Shown piece after piece: positions 35,760 to 44,042 of a DNA stretch of 64,000 bases. Source of the stretch: Clostridiales bacterium (GTDB lineage: Bacteria; Bacillota; Clostridia; Lachnospirales; Lachnospiraceae). The notes beneath the pieces are model-generated. The model had not been told where the DNA came from. It was given only the letters and a program-made list of their open reading frames with translations, and made no database searches. Position 1 is the first letter of the stretch. The number at the start of each line of letters is the position of its first letter. The position numbers and the translations under genes were made by a program. The stretch is from positions 1-64,000 of the forward strand of contig DUNO01000033.1 in the NCBI GenBank assembly GCA_012839295.1. The letters are read 5' to 3'.

Positions 35760-37257
35760 AAAACTGATCGCTAATATTAACCGTTCCATCAGCAGGAAAT
35801 ACAGCATGGGATATTTTTTGCTGATTGGAATTGCGGCTATCTTAATTGCAGTATCCTTTATCGGCAGCTTCTTCATTACATCACAGAACCAGAAGATGAT
35901 GAGGGAGCTTTTGGTCTTGAACCAGCTTTTTATCGAGGTCGAGACCGTGAATACCTATGTCAATGATGCCTATCTGTACTTAAGGAACTCAAGCCGCCAG
36001 AATTATACGGAGTACCAGGATAGCGTTATCTCTGCCCTCCATGAGGTGCGTAAAAGCTTAAACAAGGAATATTCCCGGGAGATTGTTGACATCACCTGCA
36101 CCGTTGAGACTTACCTGGAGCAAAGTGATGCGCTGATCAAGAAGCTTGAGACTTATGTGACTGCCGATAAAACACAAAGGGACCAAAGCAGCCTGGAAGA
36201 AATGTATAACCAGACCCAGAATACCCTCCATTATATTAATGTGAGCTTTAAGGATGTGTATTCCGATAAGCTCATTACCGTACAAAGGGTGCAGGAGGCA
36301 TTGAAGCTTTGGCAAAGCATTATCTATATCATCCAGGTGACCCTGCTGACCGCAGGAAGCCTGATCTGCATTATTTATTATAAAAAGGTACTGGACGGGA
36401 TAACAAAATCAATACATAAGCTGACGGAATTCGTGGGTAAAATAAGAAATAACCTATACCAGAAGGAGCATGTAGAAATTAGTACGGGGGATGAATTCGG
36501 GGAATTTGCGGAAGCCCTCAATGATATGATCGACATCATCCAGGATCAGGTGCATGAAATTGAAGAAAACTCCCATATCAAGGAGAAGCTCCATGAAGCA
36601 GAAATAGAGAACCTTAGGATCTATACTGAGCTGCATAAGAGCCAGTTAATATTATTGCAATCAAGAATCAATCCCCATTTCCTGTTTAATACCCTAAACA
36701 TGATTTCCTCCACTGCCAGGCTGGAGAATGCCGAACAGTCAGCTAACCTGATGGAAATAACGGCAAATTACCTGAGGTATAACCTGGATAAGCTCTCAAA
36801 GGCAGTTTCGCTGCGGGATGAAATTGAGAATGTAAAGGATTATGTATATCTTCAAAAATGCAGGTTTGAAGAACGGTTTGATTTCCATTTTGAAGTGGAT
36901 CCCAATTGCGGGGGCTTAATCCTGCCCTGCATGATCCTGCAGCCCCTGGTGGAAAACTCATTGCGCCACGGGGTCAATATGATGCTGAAGGAGGGAACCA
37001 TCTGGATCAGGGCGTATCGGGAGGCTGACCGGATCTGCCTTGAGGTTGAGGATAATGGGGTTGGAATGGAGCAGCAAAAGATTGGGGAGCTATACCGGTA
37101 TTTAGAGGATATTACAATCGAGGATGAGCATATAGGGCTGAAAAACATTTATATGAGACTGAAAATATTCTTTGAAGATGATGTGGTATTTAAAATTGAC
37201 AGCAAAGAAGGGAAGACATTGATACACATTTCTTTACCAAACCAGGAAAGGGAATAA
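35749..37257 (+). CDS. LytS/YesM-type sensor histidine kinase (three-component system)
   Basis: The start at 35749 follows GAGGAGGGG and overlaps the sensor gene by 11 bp; an ATG at 35734 is in frame but lacks that spacing. The 502-residue kinase has membrane helices at about 21-45 and 190-210, with an extracytoplasmic helical region of about 145 residues. A HAMP segment, the His_kinase motif SRINPHFLFNTLNMIS (about His310), an N box (LVENSLRHGV) and a G box (VEDNGVGME) follow. The short all-helical sensor region, without a sugar fold, is consistent with signalling through the adjacent binding-protein sensor. Confidence 0.93.
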   Translation: MYHKKLIANINRSISRKYSMGYFLLIGIAAILIAVSFIGSFFITSQNQKMMRELLVLNQLFIEVETVNTYVNDAYLYLRNSSRQNYTEYQDSVISALHEVRKSLNKEYSREIVDITCTVETYLEQSDALIKKLETYVTADKTQRDQSSLEEMYNQTQNTLHYINVSFKDVYSDKLITVQRVQEALKLWQSIIYIIQVTLLTAGSLICIIYYKKVLDGITKSIHKLTEFVGKIRNNLYQKEHVEISTGDEFGEFAEALNDMIDIIQDQVHEIEENSHIKEKLHEAEIENLRIYTELHKSQLILLQSRINPHFLFNTLNMISSTARLENAEQSANLMEITANYLRYNLDKLSKAVSLRDEIENVKDYVYLQKCRFEERFDFHFEVDPNCGGLILPCMILQPLVENSLRHGVNMMLKEGTIWIRAYREADRICLEVEDNGVGMEQQKIGELYRYLEDITIEDEHIGLKNIYMRLKIFFEDDVVFKIDSKEGKTLIHISLPNQERE

Positions 37258-37262
37258 GAATT

Positions 37263-38579
37263 ATGTATACGATGATTATTGCCGATGATGAGGCAATTGC
37301 AAGAAAAAGTCTTGAGCTCTTTGTAAAGAAGGAATTTCCGGAAATACATATTATCAATTCGGTCTCGGATGGCATTGCATTAGTGCAGGAGGTAGAAAGA
37401 CAGCTCCCGGATATTGCCATTGTAGACATTAATATGCCGGGACTGAGCGGAATTGACGCTATAGAGCTGTTATACAACAGGGGTGTAAAAACACGGTTTG
37501 TGATCAACACGGCTTACAGCGAATTTGATTATGTGAAGAAGGCGCTGGAGCTGAAGGTGGACGGCTATTTGCTAAAGCCGGAAAAATATGAAGAGAGCAA
37601 AAAGACAATCCGGAAGCTATGTGAGAGCATATCCTATGCGAAGGCGGAGCAGCAGATACAGAGCAAAATGCAGTCCCTGTTCCATGTCATATCCCCGGTG
37701 CTGGAAAGTGAAATTATGCTTACGGTCTTTGCGGGGGAACCAGCAATGGAGGATTTTACGGCTTACTGTGAAATGTATGGGATCAGCTTTTACGGAGGCT
37801 GTATGGTTTCGCTAATCGAGGAAAATGCAGAGGTGCTTACAAATAACCATATCAATAAGCGGAGCCTTCGCCAGGCAATCCATGATATCTTAACCATAAG
37901 CTGCAATCATTTGGTCATGGTCACGGAAAGCAGCATTAATGTGTTGGTGCTGTTACCAAAGCAAATGGAGGCCGCGGAGCAGAAGGAATGGATCTGGGAT
38001 GTGGCACAGGTCCTGCTTAGCAGGCTGAAAGCCCATTGCGGTATTTCCTTTATGGCGGGGATTGGGGAGATCTATGGAGATTTCAGGAAAATGTCCCGCT
38101 CCTATAAAGAGAGCCTTGCGGCCTTAAGGCAAAAAAATAAACTTGACGTGATTCTGTACGATATGCAGGTGCATCATTTGCCGGAGGAAGAGCCGGGAGC
38201 TTCCTGCTATACCCTGGACAGGACGTTGGAGGAAGACTTCAAAACTGCCGCCAGCATGAAAAAAAGCGTTTATGTAGAGGATGCGGTCAGCTATATCCAG
38301 GAGCACTATACGGAGGACATTTCCCTGGATACGGTTGCTGAGAAAATCCGTATCAGCCCCTTCTACCTCAGCAGGCTGATGAGGCAGGAAACCGGGGTCA
38401 CCTTCGTGGAATACCTGACGAGGGTAAGGATCAAGGAAGCAATAAAATTAGCCATAAATACGAATTTATCAATCAAAGAAATTGCAGAGAGGATAGGTTA
38501 CCTGAATGTTACCTATTTTTGCAAGGTGTTTAAAAAGAGGACAGGGAAGACAATTGGTGAATACCGGCGGGGAAATTAA
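37263..38579 (+). CDS. YesN-type response regulator (three-component system)
   Basis: This 438-residue protein starts 5 bp after the kinase. The receiver (MIIADDE) has phospho-acceptor Asp55 in VDINMPGLSG and Lys in YLLKPEKYE. A middle domain spans about 130-330, and the AraC DNA-binding domain has HTHs DTVAEKIRISPFYLSRLMRQ and IKEIAERIGYLNVTYFCKVFKKR. Its receiver (DINMPG) differs from the DIEMP type of the three cassette regulators, so it belongs to another YesN branch. It probably activates mglBAC. Confidence 0.93.
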   Translation: MYTMIIADDEAIARKSLELFVKKEFPEIHIINSVSDGIALVQEVERQLPDIAIVDINMPGLSGIDAIELLYNRGVKTRFVINTAYSEFDYVKKALELKVDGYLLKPEKYEESKKTIRKLCESISYAKAEQQIQSKMQSLFHVISPVLESEIMLTVFAGEPAMEDFTAYCEMYGISFYGGCMVSLIEENAEVLTNNHINKRSLRQAIHDILTISCNHLVMVTESSINVLVLLPKQMEAAEQKEWIWDVAQVLLSRLKAHCGISFMAGIGEIYGDFRKMSRSYKESLAALRQKNKLDVILYDMQVHHLPEEEPGASCYTLDRTLEEDFKTAASMKKSVYVEDAVSYIQEHYTEDISLDTVAEKIRISPFYLSRLMRQETGVTFVEYLTRVRIKEAIKLAINTNLSIKEIAERIGYLNVTYFCKVFKKRTGKTIGEYRRGN

Positions 38580-38670
38580 GTGGGACAAAAGGCTGGCCTT
38601 TGCCCCGCAGAGCATAAATCCATGTCTTATATAGACCATATAATTGTTGGAAATGGAGGAAGGACAATAA

Positions 38671-39726
38671 ATGAATTATCTAGAATGTGTAGGGCAGTTA
38701 GGACAGAGTATGAGAGTGATCCAGGAAAAGGGTCTCAGCATCAGGATAAAGCCGATTCCGGATGATGACAGGCCGGGGATACCAGATCCAAGGGTATTCA
38801 GTGGGAGCAGGAACCAAAAGCCCTTTCCAAGGCCAAAGGATGCGGAGCATGTGACCATGGAAGAAATCAACAGCTTCCGGGCCGCAATGGGGTGTGGGAA
38901 CCTGGATTTATCCCATAATGTCAGGAAGGAAAGCAGGACAGTGGTTACGGATGCAGGAGAGGTTCCGGTGCTCATCTATTCCCCGGATATTTCCGGGGAT
39001 AAGGCAATCGTAATCTATATCCATGGCGGGGGTTTTTTCGGCGGAACAACCCGTGTGGTAGAAAATGCCTGTAAGCTTGTTGCTGACCGGGCGGAAGCAG
39101 TGGTTATATCCGTAGATTATGGGCTGGCGCCGGAGCATCCCTTCCCGGAAGGCCTGATGCAGTGCTGGCAGGTGGTATGCTGGGCATACAGGCATGGAAA
39201 AGAGCTGGGAGGAAATCCGGAGAAGCTGGTAGTAATGGGAGATTCCGCAGGAGGCAACCTGTCCGTTGCCTGCTCCATGCTTGATGAGGAACAGATCATC
39301 AAGCTCCAGGTGCTTCTTTATCCTGCTGTTATCCTGGATCCTGATTATGGCGGCTGGGAGGAAAGCGCTTATGAGATAAGGGAGGAAGAGGAATTATTGC
39401 ATAGCTTAATCCATGAGGTGAACCAGATGAAGGAGATTGTTTACTCAACCTACGTCACGGACAGGGATAAGCTGAAAAATCCTTTAGTATCCCCTTTATT
39501 AGCCAGGGACTTATCGAAGCTGCCGACTACCTTAATTGTAACGGCGGAATATGATTCCTTAAGGCTGGAGGAGGAAGAATTTGCAAGAAGGCTTTTGGAG
39601 GATGGTGTTGATGTGATTTTCTACCGGTATAACGGCATGGGGCACGCTTTCTTTGAGCATACCGGCGAGTTCCCGCAGGCTGAGGACTGTACGAATGAGA
39701 TTGCGGAAGCGATAAAAGCATTGTAG
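38671..39726 (+). CDS. Alpha/beta-hydrolase, HSL-type esterase/lipase
   Basis: This 351-residue protein has the oxyanion motif HGGGFFGG (from His118) and the nucleophile elbow GDSAGG (Ser192). A late catalytic Asp is in TAEYDSLRLE and the His is in GMGHAFFEH. This is the bacterial hormone-sensitive-lipase family, typically short-chain acyl esterases. There is no signal peptide, so it acts in the cytoplasm. It follows the mgl regulatory genes after 91 bp, and removal of acetyl groups from imported sugars is plausible. A GGAGGAAGG site precedes the start. Confidence 0.88.
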   Translation: MNYLECVGQLGQSMRVIQEKGLSIRIKPIPDDDRPGIPDPRVFSGSRNQKPFPRPKDAEHVTMEEINSFRAAMGCGNLDLSHNVRKESRTVVTDAGEVPVLIYSPDISGDKAIVIYIHGGGFFGGTTRVVENACKLVADRAEAVVISVDYGLAPEHPFPEGLMQCWQVVCWAYRHGKELGGNPEKLVVMGDSAGGNLSVACSMLDEEQIIKLQVLLYPAVILDPDYGGWEESAYEIREEEELLHSLIHEVNQMKEIVYSTYVTDRDKLKNPLVSPLLARDLSKLPTTLIVTAEYDSLRLEEEEFARRLLEDGVDVIFYRYNGMGHAFFEHTGEFPQAEDCTNEIAEAIKAL

Positions 39727-39866
39727 TGACCGGAAAAGGAAATGCGAAAAACATGCAGAAAACATGATGCGTTGTAGCTGTTGTCAGGCATAAAATTTTA
39801 TGATAAGATGTCGTTATGGAACAATCGTGTTACAAGGGTAGTGTTGGCCTTCATTCTTTAGGAAAA

Positions 39867-39909
39867 CCCCCACCCTTGTACACTTGCCGGTATCGGGTGG
39901 GGGCTTTTT
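39867..39909 (+). terminator. Intrinsic terminator after the esterase
   Basis: A perfect 9-bp G/C-rich stem, CCCCCACCC (39867-39875) / GGGTGGGGG (39895-39903), followed by CTTTTT. In the remaining 39910-40121 I see AT-rich sequence with no confident promoter or gene. Confidence 0.88.
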
Positions 39910-40121
39910 CTATCCTTTAATCGGTCAACTCAACCTTTTGGACGGTTGTTCCTTTTATGATTTAAATATAACATAGTATCATAATATATTTAATAGTTTC
40001 GTTCAATATGGTGGCAGTTTTATGAATTGGCTGAATTGCTCCAGATCAAGCTCGGATAAAGAGAAACTATAAGATGAAATTCCAATGAAATATCTCACTC
40101 ATTTTATAAAGGTGCGGTAGA

Positions 40122-41087
40122 ATGAATCCTCAAATTTTAGAAAAATTAAAAGTAATAACGATGGAAGAACAAGACATATTGGATGGAAAAAAGCAGCAGA
40201 TCGATAAATCCATCTATATGGACTCCTCATCCAATATCATCGATAATAAAAAGCTTCTCGATCATGGAAAGCTTATCCAGGTGCGCCCCCATACCCGCTT
40301 TGCCTATTTTCCAAAGCACAAGCATAATTATGTGGAAATGATCTACATGTGCCAGGGACAGACAAATCATATGATTAACGGGGAAGATGTGGAACTGAAT
40401 GAAGGAGAGCTTCTCTTTTTAAACCAAAATGCAACCCAGGAGATACTTCCGGCGGGCATTGACGATATTGCGGTAAATTTTATCATTCTCCCTGAATTTT
40501 TCGACCGCACCCTGGTAATGATAGGGGAGGAGGAGAATCTTCTCCGTGAATTTATCATAGGGTGTCTAAAACGTGAGGATGATAAGGTCAGCTACCTGCA
40601 CTTTAAGGTGGCCGACATACTTCCGATCCAGAATCTGGTGGAGAATTTAATCTGGACCATAATGAATAACCAGCAGAATGTGAGGAGCATTAACCAGGTT
40701 ACCATGGGACTTATGTTCCTGCAGCTGATGAACCATACGGATAAGGTATCGGTGGGTAAAAACCAGTATGAGCAGGAATTGGCGATCCGCCTGCTCCGTT
40801 ATATCGAAGAACATTACCGGGACGGGAAATTATCCGATCTGGCAGAGGCGATGCACTGCGATTTATATTGGCTGAGCAGGATGGTTAAGAGGCTGACGGG
40901 CAAGACCTTTACAGAACTGCTGCAGACCAAAAGGTTGAACCAGGCTGCATATTTGCTTTCTACGACCAAACTAACCGTAGCTGAAATCGGTATGGCAGTA
41001 GGTTATGATAACCTTAGCTACTTCCACCGCATATTCTTTGAAAAATATAACGTATCGCCGAAGAAATACAGGGATTGTAAGCCATAA
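40122..41087 (+). CDS. AraC family regulator, probable rhamnose-operon regulator
   Basis: This 321-residue protein has a cupin sensor domain (AYFPKHKHNYVEMIYMCQG, GELLFLNQNATQEI) and a C-terminal pair of HTHs (LSDLAEAMHCDLYWLSRMVKR and VAEIGMAVGYDNLSYFHRIF), ending P-K-K-Y-R. It lies directly upstream of rhaB in the same orientation, separated by two hairpins. A role as an L-rhamnose-responsive activator like RhaR/RhaS is inferred from position, not from diagnostic residues. Confidence 0.88.
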   Translation: MNPQILEKLKVITMEEQDILDGKKQQIDKSIYMDSSSNIIDNKKLLDHGKLIQVRPHTRFAYFPKHKHNYVEMIYMCQGQTNHMINGEDVELNEGELLFLNQNATQEILPAGIDDIAVNFIILPEFFDRTLVMIGEEENLLREFIIGCLKREDDKVSYLHFKVADILPIQNLVENLIWTIMNNQQNVRSINQVTMGLMFLQLMNHTDKVSVGKNQYEQELAIRLLRYIEEHYRDGKLSDLAEAMHCDLYWLSRMVKRLTGKTFTELLQTKRLNQAAYLLSTTKLTVAEIGMAVGYDNLSYFHRIFFEKYNVSPKKYRDCKP

Positions 41088-41107
41088 TATGTCCATTTTG
41101 GGTCATA

Positions 41108-41149
41108 TCTGATCCCTTTTTATTGGGCAAAGTTACCAAAGGGATCAGA
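41108..41149. repeat. Perfect 12-bp inverted repeat
   Basis: TCTGATCCCTTT (41108-41119) and AAAGGGATCAGA (41138-41149) flank an 18-base loop just after the AraC gene. It may be a terminator stem or a two-site operator. No clean T-run follows on either strand. Confidence 0.75.
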
Positions 41150-41183
41150 AGCGGTTTATTCAATGTTATGTAAAATGCAAATC

Positions 41184-41218
41184 AGGACACTTTTTTATAC
41201 AAAAGGTGTTCTTTTTTT
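41184..41218 (+). terminator. Intrinsic terminator between the AraC gene and rhaB
   Basis: AGGACACTTTT pairs with AAAAGGTGTTCT (G-T pairs allowed) around a short loop and is followed by seven T. It isolates rhaB from read-through. Confidence 0.75.
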
Positions 41219-41221
41219 TAT

Positions 41222-41240
41222 GGAGCTTCTCCTGTATAAT
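41222..41240 (+). promoter_or_regulatory. Candidate rhaB promoter -10 with adjacent palindrome
   Basis: A perfect TATAAT (41235-41240) lies 27 bp before the rhaB start and directly after the palindrome GGAGCTTCTCC (41222-41232). There is no recognisable -35, as expected for an AraC-activated promoter. Confidence 0.45.
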
Positions 41241-41267
41241 AAAGGAATGAGGAAAGGAGCAGTTACT

Positions 41268-42662
41268 ATGAGTAATTATTATTTAGCGATTGACATCGGT
41301 GCTTCGAGCGGTCGCCACATTTTGGGTTATCTAAAAGACGGCAAGCTTCAGATGGAAGAGATCCATCGCTTTGAGAATGGGATTGCCAAAAAGGACGGCG
41401 AGTATTGCTGGGATTTTGACAGATTATTCGCTGAAATTAAGCTTGGTATGAAGAAGTGTAAAGAAATGGGCAAAATACCTGTCAGTGTAGGTGTTGATAC
41501 CTGGGGAGTAGATTATGTTCTTCTTGACAAGGATGATAAGGTGATTGGCAATACGGTGGCCTACCGTGACAGCCGTACCCAGGGAATGGATGATAAGGTT
41601 TATGAAATCATTTCTGAGGACAAGCTTTACGCAAGGACCGGCATCCAAAAGCAGATCTTTAATACCATTTACCAGCTCATGGCCGTTAAGGTAAAGCATC
41701 CGGATTATCTGGAAAAGGCGGAAAGCTTCCTGATGACTCCGGACTATTTTCATTTCCTGCTCAGCGGTGTAAAGAGCAATGAATACACCAATGCAACAAC
41801 GGGACAGTTGATTAATCCGGTTACTAAGAATTGGGATTATGAGTTGATTGATATGCTGGGCTATCCGCGTAAAATCTTTCAGGATACCTCCCTGCCAGGT
41901 ACGGTTCTTGGCGGACTGGCAAAGGAAGTGAGGGAAGAGGTTGGCTTTGACTGTAAGGTGGTGCTTCCTGCAACCCATGATACTGGCTCAGCAGTTATGG
42001 CAGTACCCACCAGCGATGAATTCCCTCTCTACATCAGCTCCGGTACCTGGTCTTTAATGGGTATTGAGCGTATGGACGCAGACTGTTCACCCAGGAGCAA
42101 GGAGTGTAATTTGACCAACGAAGGCGGCTATGAATACCGTTTCCGTTATTTAAAGAACATCATGGGCCTTTGGATGATCCAGTCAGTGAAAAAGGAGATC
42201 GGGGCAGGCTTATCCTATGCCGGGATATGTGAGCAGGCATCAAAGGTTACCATCCCGTCCCTGGTTGATGCCAACGACGGCCGTTTCCTGGCTCCGGAGA
42301 ACATGACAAAGGAAGTGCAGAAGGCATGTGCCGAGACAAATCAGCCGGTACCGGAAGGGATTGCGGAGGTTGCGGCAGTGATCTACAACAGCCTGGCAAA
42401 ATGCTATAAGGACACCATTGATGAGATAGAGGAATTGACAGGTAAGAAGTTTGATAAGATCCATGTGGTCGGCGGCGGCTCCAATGCAGATTATCTGAAT
42501 ATGCTTACTGCCCGCTATACAGGCAGGACCGTATATGCGGGACCTGGTGAGGCAACCGCAATCGGCAATATCCTTGCCCAGATGATCAGCAATAAGGATC
42601 TGGCAGATCTTAAAACTGCGCGGGAATGCGTAAGCAAATCCTTTGAGATAACAAAGTATTAA
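41268..42662 (+). CDS. rhaB: Rhamnulokinase
   Basis: This 464-residue FGGY-family kinase phosphorylates L-rhamnulose to rhamnulose-1-phosphate. It has the N-terminal ATPase fold motif LAIDIGASSGRHILGYL, the substrate-region VGVDTWGVDYVLLD, and the C-terminal adenosine motif VVGGGSNADYLNMLTA. The start at 41268 follows AAAGGAG; an upstream in-frame extension to 41163 runs through the terminator and is rejected. It is the first gene of a rhaB-rhaA-chemoreceptor operon. The aldolase rhaD is not in the window. Confidence 0.95.
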   Translation: MSNYYLAIDIGASSGRHILGYLKDGKLQMEEIHRFENGIAKKDGEYCWDFDRLFAEIKLGMKKCKEMGKIPVSVGVDTWGVDYVLLDKDDKVIGNTVAYRDSRTQGMDDKVYEIISEDKLYARTGIQKQIFNTIYQLMAVKVKHPDYLEKAESFLMTPDYFHFLLSGVKSNEYTNATTGQLINPVTKNWDYELIDMLGYPRKIFQDTSLPGTVLGGLAKEVREEVGFDCKVVLPATHDTGSAVMAVPTSDEFPLYISSGTWSLMGIERMDADCSPRSKECNLTNEGGYEYRFRYLKNIMGLWMIQSVKKEIGAGLSYAGICEQASKVTIPSLVDANDGRFLAPENMTKEVQKACAETNQPVPEGIAEVAAVIYNSLAKCYKDTIDEIEELTGKKFDKIHVVGGGSNADYLNMLTARYTGRTVYAGPGEATAIGNILAQMISNKDLADLKTARECVSKSFEITKY

Positions 42663-42752
42663 AAGCAAAGAACTATATTCAATCAACATTTAGATATGTT
42701 TATTGGATTTAACAATAATTAAGAGATGATATGAATTATAGGAGGAAATAAC

Positions 42753-44000
42753 ATGACAACTTTACAAAGATATGAATCCGCAAAAGAAATTTACGCAAAA
42801 ATTGGTGTTGACACAGACGCCGCAATCAAAAGGCTCCAGAACATCCCCATTTCCATGCACTGCTGGCAGGGTGATGATGTAGGCGGCTTTGAAGGCGCAG
42901 GGGAATTATCCGGCGGTATCCAGGCAACCGGCAACTATCCGGGAAAAGCATCTACTCCGGAGGAACTGATGGCTGATATTGATAAAGCCTTAAGCCTGAT
43001 CCCAGGTGTCCATAGGGTTAGCCTCCATGCAAGCTACGCAATCTTTGAGGATGGCGAAAAAGTAGACCGCAACAAGCTGGAGCCAAAGCATTTTAAGAAA
43101 TGGGTTGAATTTGCGAAGGAAAGAGGGCTGGGACTTGACTTTAACCCTACCTACTTCTCACATCCTTTTGCAGCGGACGCAACTCTTTCCAGCGAGAATG
43201 ATGACATCCGTAAATTCTGGATCGAGCATGGAAAGTGCTGCCTTAGAATTTCAGAATATTTTGCAGAGGAGCTGGGAACACCCTGCTGCATGAACATCTG
43301 GATTCCGGATGGCTTTAAGGATATTCCTGCCGACAGAACCGCTCCCCGTGCAAGACTTAAGGATTCCCTGGATCAGATCCTTGCAATCCCTTATGATAAG
43401 AGCAAGGTATATGTGGCAGTAGAATCCAAGGTATTTGGAATCGGCCTGGAAAGCTATACCGTAGGCTCCCATGAATTTTACATGAACTATGCAGCAAAGA
43501 ATAATATTCTTTGCTTACTGGATAACGGACATTATCATCCGACAGAGGTGGTATCCGATAAGATTTCCTCCATGCTGTTATTCTCCGAAAAGCTTGCACT
43601 CCACGTAACCAGACCGGTTCGTTGGGATAGTGACCATGTTGTATTATTTGATGATGAGACTAAGGAGATTGCAAAGGAAATCGTTAGAAATGGTGTTGAC
43701 AGGGTGCTTATTTCCCTGGATTACTTTGATGCCAGCATCAACAGGATTTCAGCTTGGGTTGTAGGTATGAGAAATATGCAGAAGGCACTTTTAAATGCGT
43801 TATTACTTCCCAATGCACACCTTGCAAAGCTTCAGAATGACAGGCGTTTATCTGAATTAATGATGTTCCAGGAGGAATTAAAGCTGTATCCTGTAGGTGA
43901 TGTATGGAACTATTTCTGTGAGATCAACAATGTTCCGGAGAAAGCAGAGTGGTTCGCAGAGGTTCAGAAATACGAGCAGGAAGTTCTTACAAAGAGATAA
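42753..44000 (+). CDS. rhaA: L-rhamnose isomerase
   Basis: A 415-residue protein of the usual length (about 419) for RhaA, which converts L-rhamnose to L-rhamnulose with divalent metals. Family landmarks are [14 protein letters not shown] near the N-terminus, [30 protein letters not shown], the metal-site segment [10 protein letters not shown], and [17 protein letters not shown] lies before the start. It follows rhaB by 90 bp and precedes the chemoreceptor fusion by 42 bp. Confidence 0.97.
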   Translation: MTTLQRYESAKEIYAKIGVDTDAAIKRLQNIPISMHCWQGDDVGGFEGAGELSGGIQATGNYPGKASTPEELMADIDKALSLIPGVHRVSLHASYAIFEDGEKVDRNKLEPKHFKKWVEFAKERGLGLDFNPTYFSHPFAADATLSSENDDIRKFWIEHGKCCLRISEYFAEELGTPCCMNIWIPDGFKDIPADRTAPRARLKDSLDQILAIPYDKSKVYVAVESKVFGIGLESYTVGSHEFYMNYAAKNNILCLLDNGHYHPTEVVSDKISSMLLFSEKLALHVTRPVRWDSDHVVLFDDETKEIAKEIVRNGVDRVLISLDYFDASINRISAWVVGMRNMQKALLNALLLPNAHLAKLQNDRRLSELMMFQEELKLYPVGDVWNYFCEINNVPEKAEWFAEVQKYEQEVLTKR

Positions 44001-44042
44001 AAATGCAAAGATGCATTTAAGATACAAAGGGGGGCAATATCA

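Noticed and set aside
41163-41267. N-terminal extension of RhaB to 41163
   Set aside because: It would run through the terminator and promoter; the ATG at 41268 has AAAGGAG and matches the start of the kinase fold.
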